A stretch of DNA of 64,000 nucleotides from the NCBI RefSeq assembly GCF_020832325.1, contig NZ_JAFIEU010000045.1, forward strand, positions 62,001-126,000, given 5' to 3'. Origin of the DNA: Lunatimonas sp. (GTDB lineage: Bacteria; Bacteroidota; Bacteroidia; Cytophagales; Cyclobacteriaceae). Numbering within the stretch: the first letter of the stretch is position 1; every line of letters begins with the position of its first letter. Below the pieces are notes generated by a model. It made no database searches, was not told where the DNA came from, and saw only the letters and a list, made by a program, of their open reading frames with translations. The translations under genes and the position numbers were made by a program. This document shows positions 62,720 to 64,000 of this stretch, piece by piece.

Positions 62720-64000
62720 TTAGGATCCCATTTCCCAACCTGAGCGTACTGGTTCTTGGATATATTTATCGGCATCGGGAAGACCCTTTGCTTTTAGGTT
62801 TTCCGCATCCCAGTAGATTTTTTCTCCTTTCATACGAAGGGAAAGGACTCCCAATAGCGTTATTTCAGTCAAATGCGCTCCGTATTCGAAATTGGCACTG
62901 GCCTTCGGACCACCCTTGATGGCATCTACCCAATCTCTGAAGTGGCCGTTCGAACGAGGGATGGTTTGAGCTGGAACCTTTATTGACTTGGCCAACGTCT
63001 CCGGGAAAACTTTTGGCGCCCGGTTGCCTCCCTCGTTTACAATGATTCCCTTATCTCCGATAAAGAGAGTGCCCCTAGAGGTCCACTGATAGCCCGCCGG
63101 CAGTGCCGGGTGCAATGGCGGTCGCACACCACCGGAATACCACGTAAGCTTCACAGGTGACCTCTTGCCTTTGGCTCCAAAGGAATAATAACCTATCTCC
63201 CCATAGGGCGTAATATCTTCGTTGCTGAAGCCAGCCGGAAACACCTCCACGGTTTCGGGGTAACCCAATTCCAGTGCCCAGGTAGCGGCGTCCATGTCGT
63301 GGCAACCAAAATCCCCCAACGCTCCACATCCAAAGTCCCAGAAATCCCTCCATGTCACCGGTGAATACCAATGGTGAAATGCCTTATGCGGGGTAGGTCC
63401 TAGCCAGAGGTCCCAATCGAAACCATCAGGCTTGCGGGTACTGGTGGTTGGCATCCCCTTAACTTCGGGAATCCAGCGGGTAGCCGGCACCCAAGCGTGT
63501 ACATCCCGTACCTCTCCGATCACCCCTGCCCGAATAAACTCCACGGTCTCTCGAATGCCATCGGTGCTGTGCCCCACATTGCCCATTTGTGTAGCCAAGC
63601 CAGTCTCCTCGGTTAGCTTTTTGATCATACGTGCCTCCCAAATATTGTGGGTTAGGGGCTTTTCACAATACACATGTTTATTGGCTTTCATAGACAGGTA
63701 GGTGATGTATGCGTGGGTATTGTCAGGAGTGGAACAACATACGGCGTCTAATCCAGACTCCCGCTCCAACATGCGTCGAAAATCCAGGTACTCGGCCACG
63801 TGGTAATTTGTCGTCTTGTCTTCGTAAAATTGCTCTATTCGCCTTTTCACAGGCCCCCTGCCCGCGATAGAACGGTAGTAAAAATCTGCCAAATCCCAGT
63901 AATTTCCCGGGTCAGCGATGGCTGTAAGCTGAACATCGTCCAACTTCATCAGGTCCTCCGCATTTTGGCGACCCTTGCCCCCTGCACCGATGATACCGAT
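62720..64000 (-). CDS. Partial Gfo/Idh/MocA family oxidoreductase, 5' end outside the window
   Basis: 426 residues visible; the frame is open to the right edge, where the NAD-binding start IGIIGAGGKGRQNAEDL is already present, so only a short N-terminus is missing. The Rossmann domain ends at VCCSTPDNTHAYITYLSMKANKHVYCEKPLTHN, with the family's EKP motif. The rest is the Gfo/Idh/MocA substrate domain, with tryptophan-rich segments (FDWDLWLGPTPHKAFHHWYSP) common in the secreted sugar-oxidoreductase branch of Bacteroidota. It uses NAD(P) on a sugar or cyclitol; the substrate is unknown. It converges with sdhB2. Confidence 0.92.
   Translation of the reverse strand: MGIIGAGGKGRQNAEDLMKLDDVQLTAIADPGNYWDLADFYYRSIAGRGPVKRRIEQFYEDKTTNYHVAEYLDFRRMLERESGLDAVCCSTPDNTHAYITYLSMKANKHVYCEKPLTHNIWEARMIKKLTEETGLATQMGNVGHSTDGIRETVEFIRAGVIGEVRDVHAWVPATRWIPEVKGMPTTSTRKPDGFDWDLWLGPTPHKAFHHWYSPVTWRDFWDFGCGALGDFGCHDMDAATWALELGYPETVEVFPAGFSNEDITPYGEIGYYSFGAKGKRSPVKLTWYSGGVRPPLHPALPAGYQWTSRGTLFIGDKGIIVNEGGNRAPKVFPETLAKSIKVPAQTIPRSNGHFRDWVDAIKGGPKASANFEYGAHLTEITLLGVLSLRMKGEKIYWDAENLKAKGLPDADKYIQEPVRSGWEMGS

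Noticed and set aside
1-64000. CRISPR arrays, insertion sequences, prophage or integrase genes
   Set aside because: No regularly spaced repeats, transposase or integrase motifs, or flanking inverted and direct repeats were seen; the only tandem repeat is the 21-bp unit at 59775-59834.

Overview
The window is 64 kb of a Bacteroidota chromosome, most likely from the Cytophagales and close to the Cyclobacteriaceae; I cannot name the genus. The reasons are a fused lpxC-fabZ gene, the PglZ-domain response regulator PorX, a type B (CHU_C) T9SS sorting domain, a five-helix SdhC, DUF4494 and DUF4296 proteins, and promoters of the TTG/TAnnTTTG class (perfect -7 boxes before fabD, sppA, valS, smc, sdhC and others). 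Both ends cut genes. I see no tRNA, rRNA, transposase, prophage or CRISPR array.

Layout. 0-6 kb: a truncated propeller-like protein, a DUF4494 protein, an outer-membrane protein, then a compact fructan-use set (GH32 lipoprotein, sugar porter, fructokinase). 6-13.4 kb: outer-membrane protein, a Na+ symporter/GNAT/PLP-racemase operon and sdhCAB, all on the minus strand. 13.9-25 kb: a large T9SS cargo, carbonic anhydrase, fabD, folK, sppA, a secreted EEP-fold protein that has lost catalytic residues, valS and a porin. 25-36 kb: ppa; a tightly coupled operon of a ThiF-like protein, a putative acyltransferase, a 7TMR histidine kinase and a receiver-kinase hybrid; a divergent lone receiver; an alanine-dehydrogenase-like protein; tsaE; porX. 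35-41 kb: HD hydrolase, lpxD, lpxC-fabZ, lpxA, an orphan ABC ATPase and two small exported proteins. 41-54 kb: mutS2, three Bat-type genes, bactofilin, a receiver, a cysteine-less peroxiredoxin-like protein and smc. 54-59 kb: a sulfur cluster (two YeeE-type transporters, a porin, an MBL-rhodanese fusion, a rhodanese). 59-64 kb: a sterol desaturase family protein, a second sdhAB pair without sdhC, and a truncated Gfo/Idh/MocA oxidoreductase.

Most interesting points. (1) The 26.3-32.1 kb cluster joins an E1/ThiF-type adenylating protein and an acyltransferase-like protein to two kinases and a receiver, none with a DNA-binding domain; it may make and sense a small-molecule signal. (2) Three near-identical 16-bp Crp/Fnr-type dyads stand before the rhodanese, the MBL-rhodanese and the porin gene, tying an outer-membrane porin to sulfur use. 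(3) Three proteins keep a known fold but lack its catalytic residues: an EEP-family protein, a peroxiredoxin-like protein and an alanine-dehydrogenase-family protein. (4) There is a second complete SdhA/SdhB pair without a membrane anchor. (5) A 21-bp tandem repeat at the start of the sterol desaturase gene supplies several in-frame TTG start codons.
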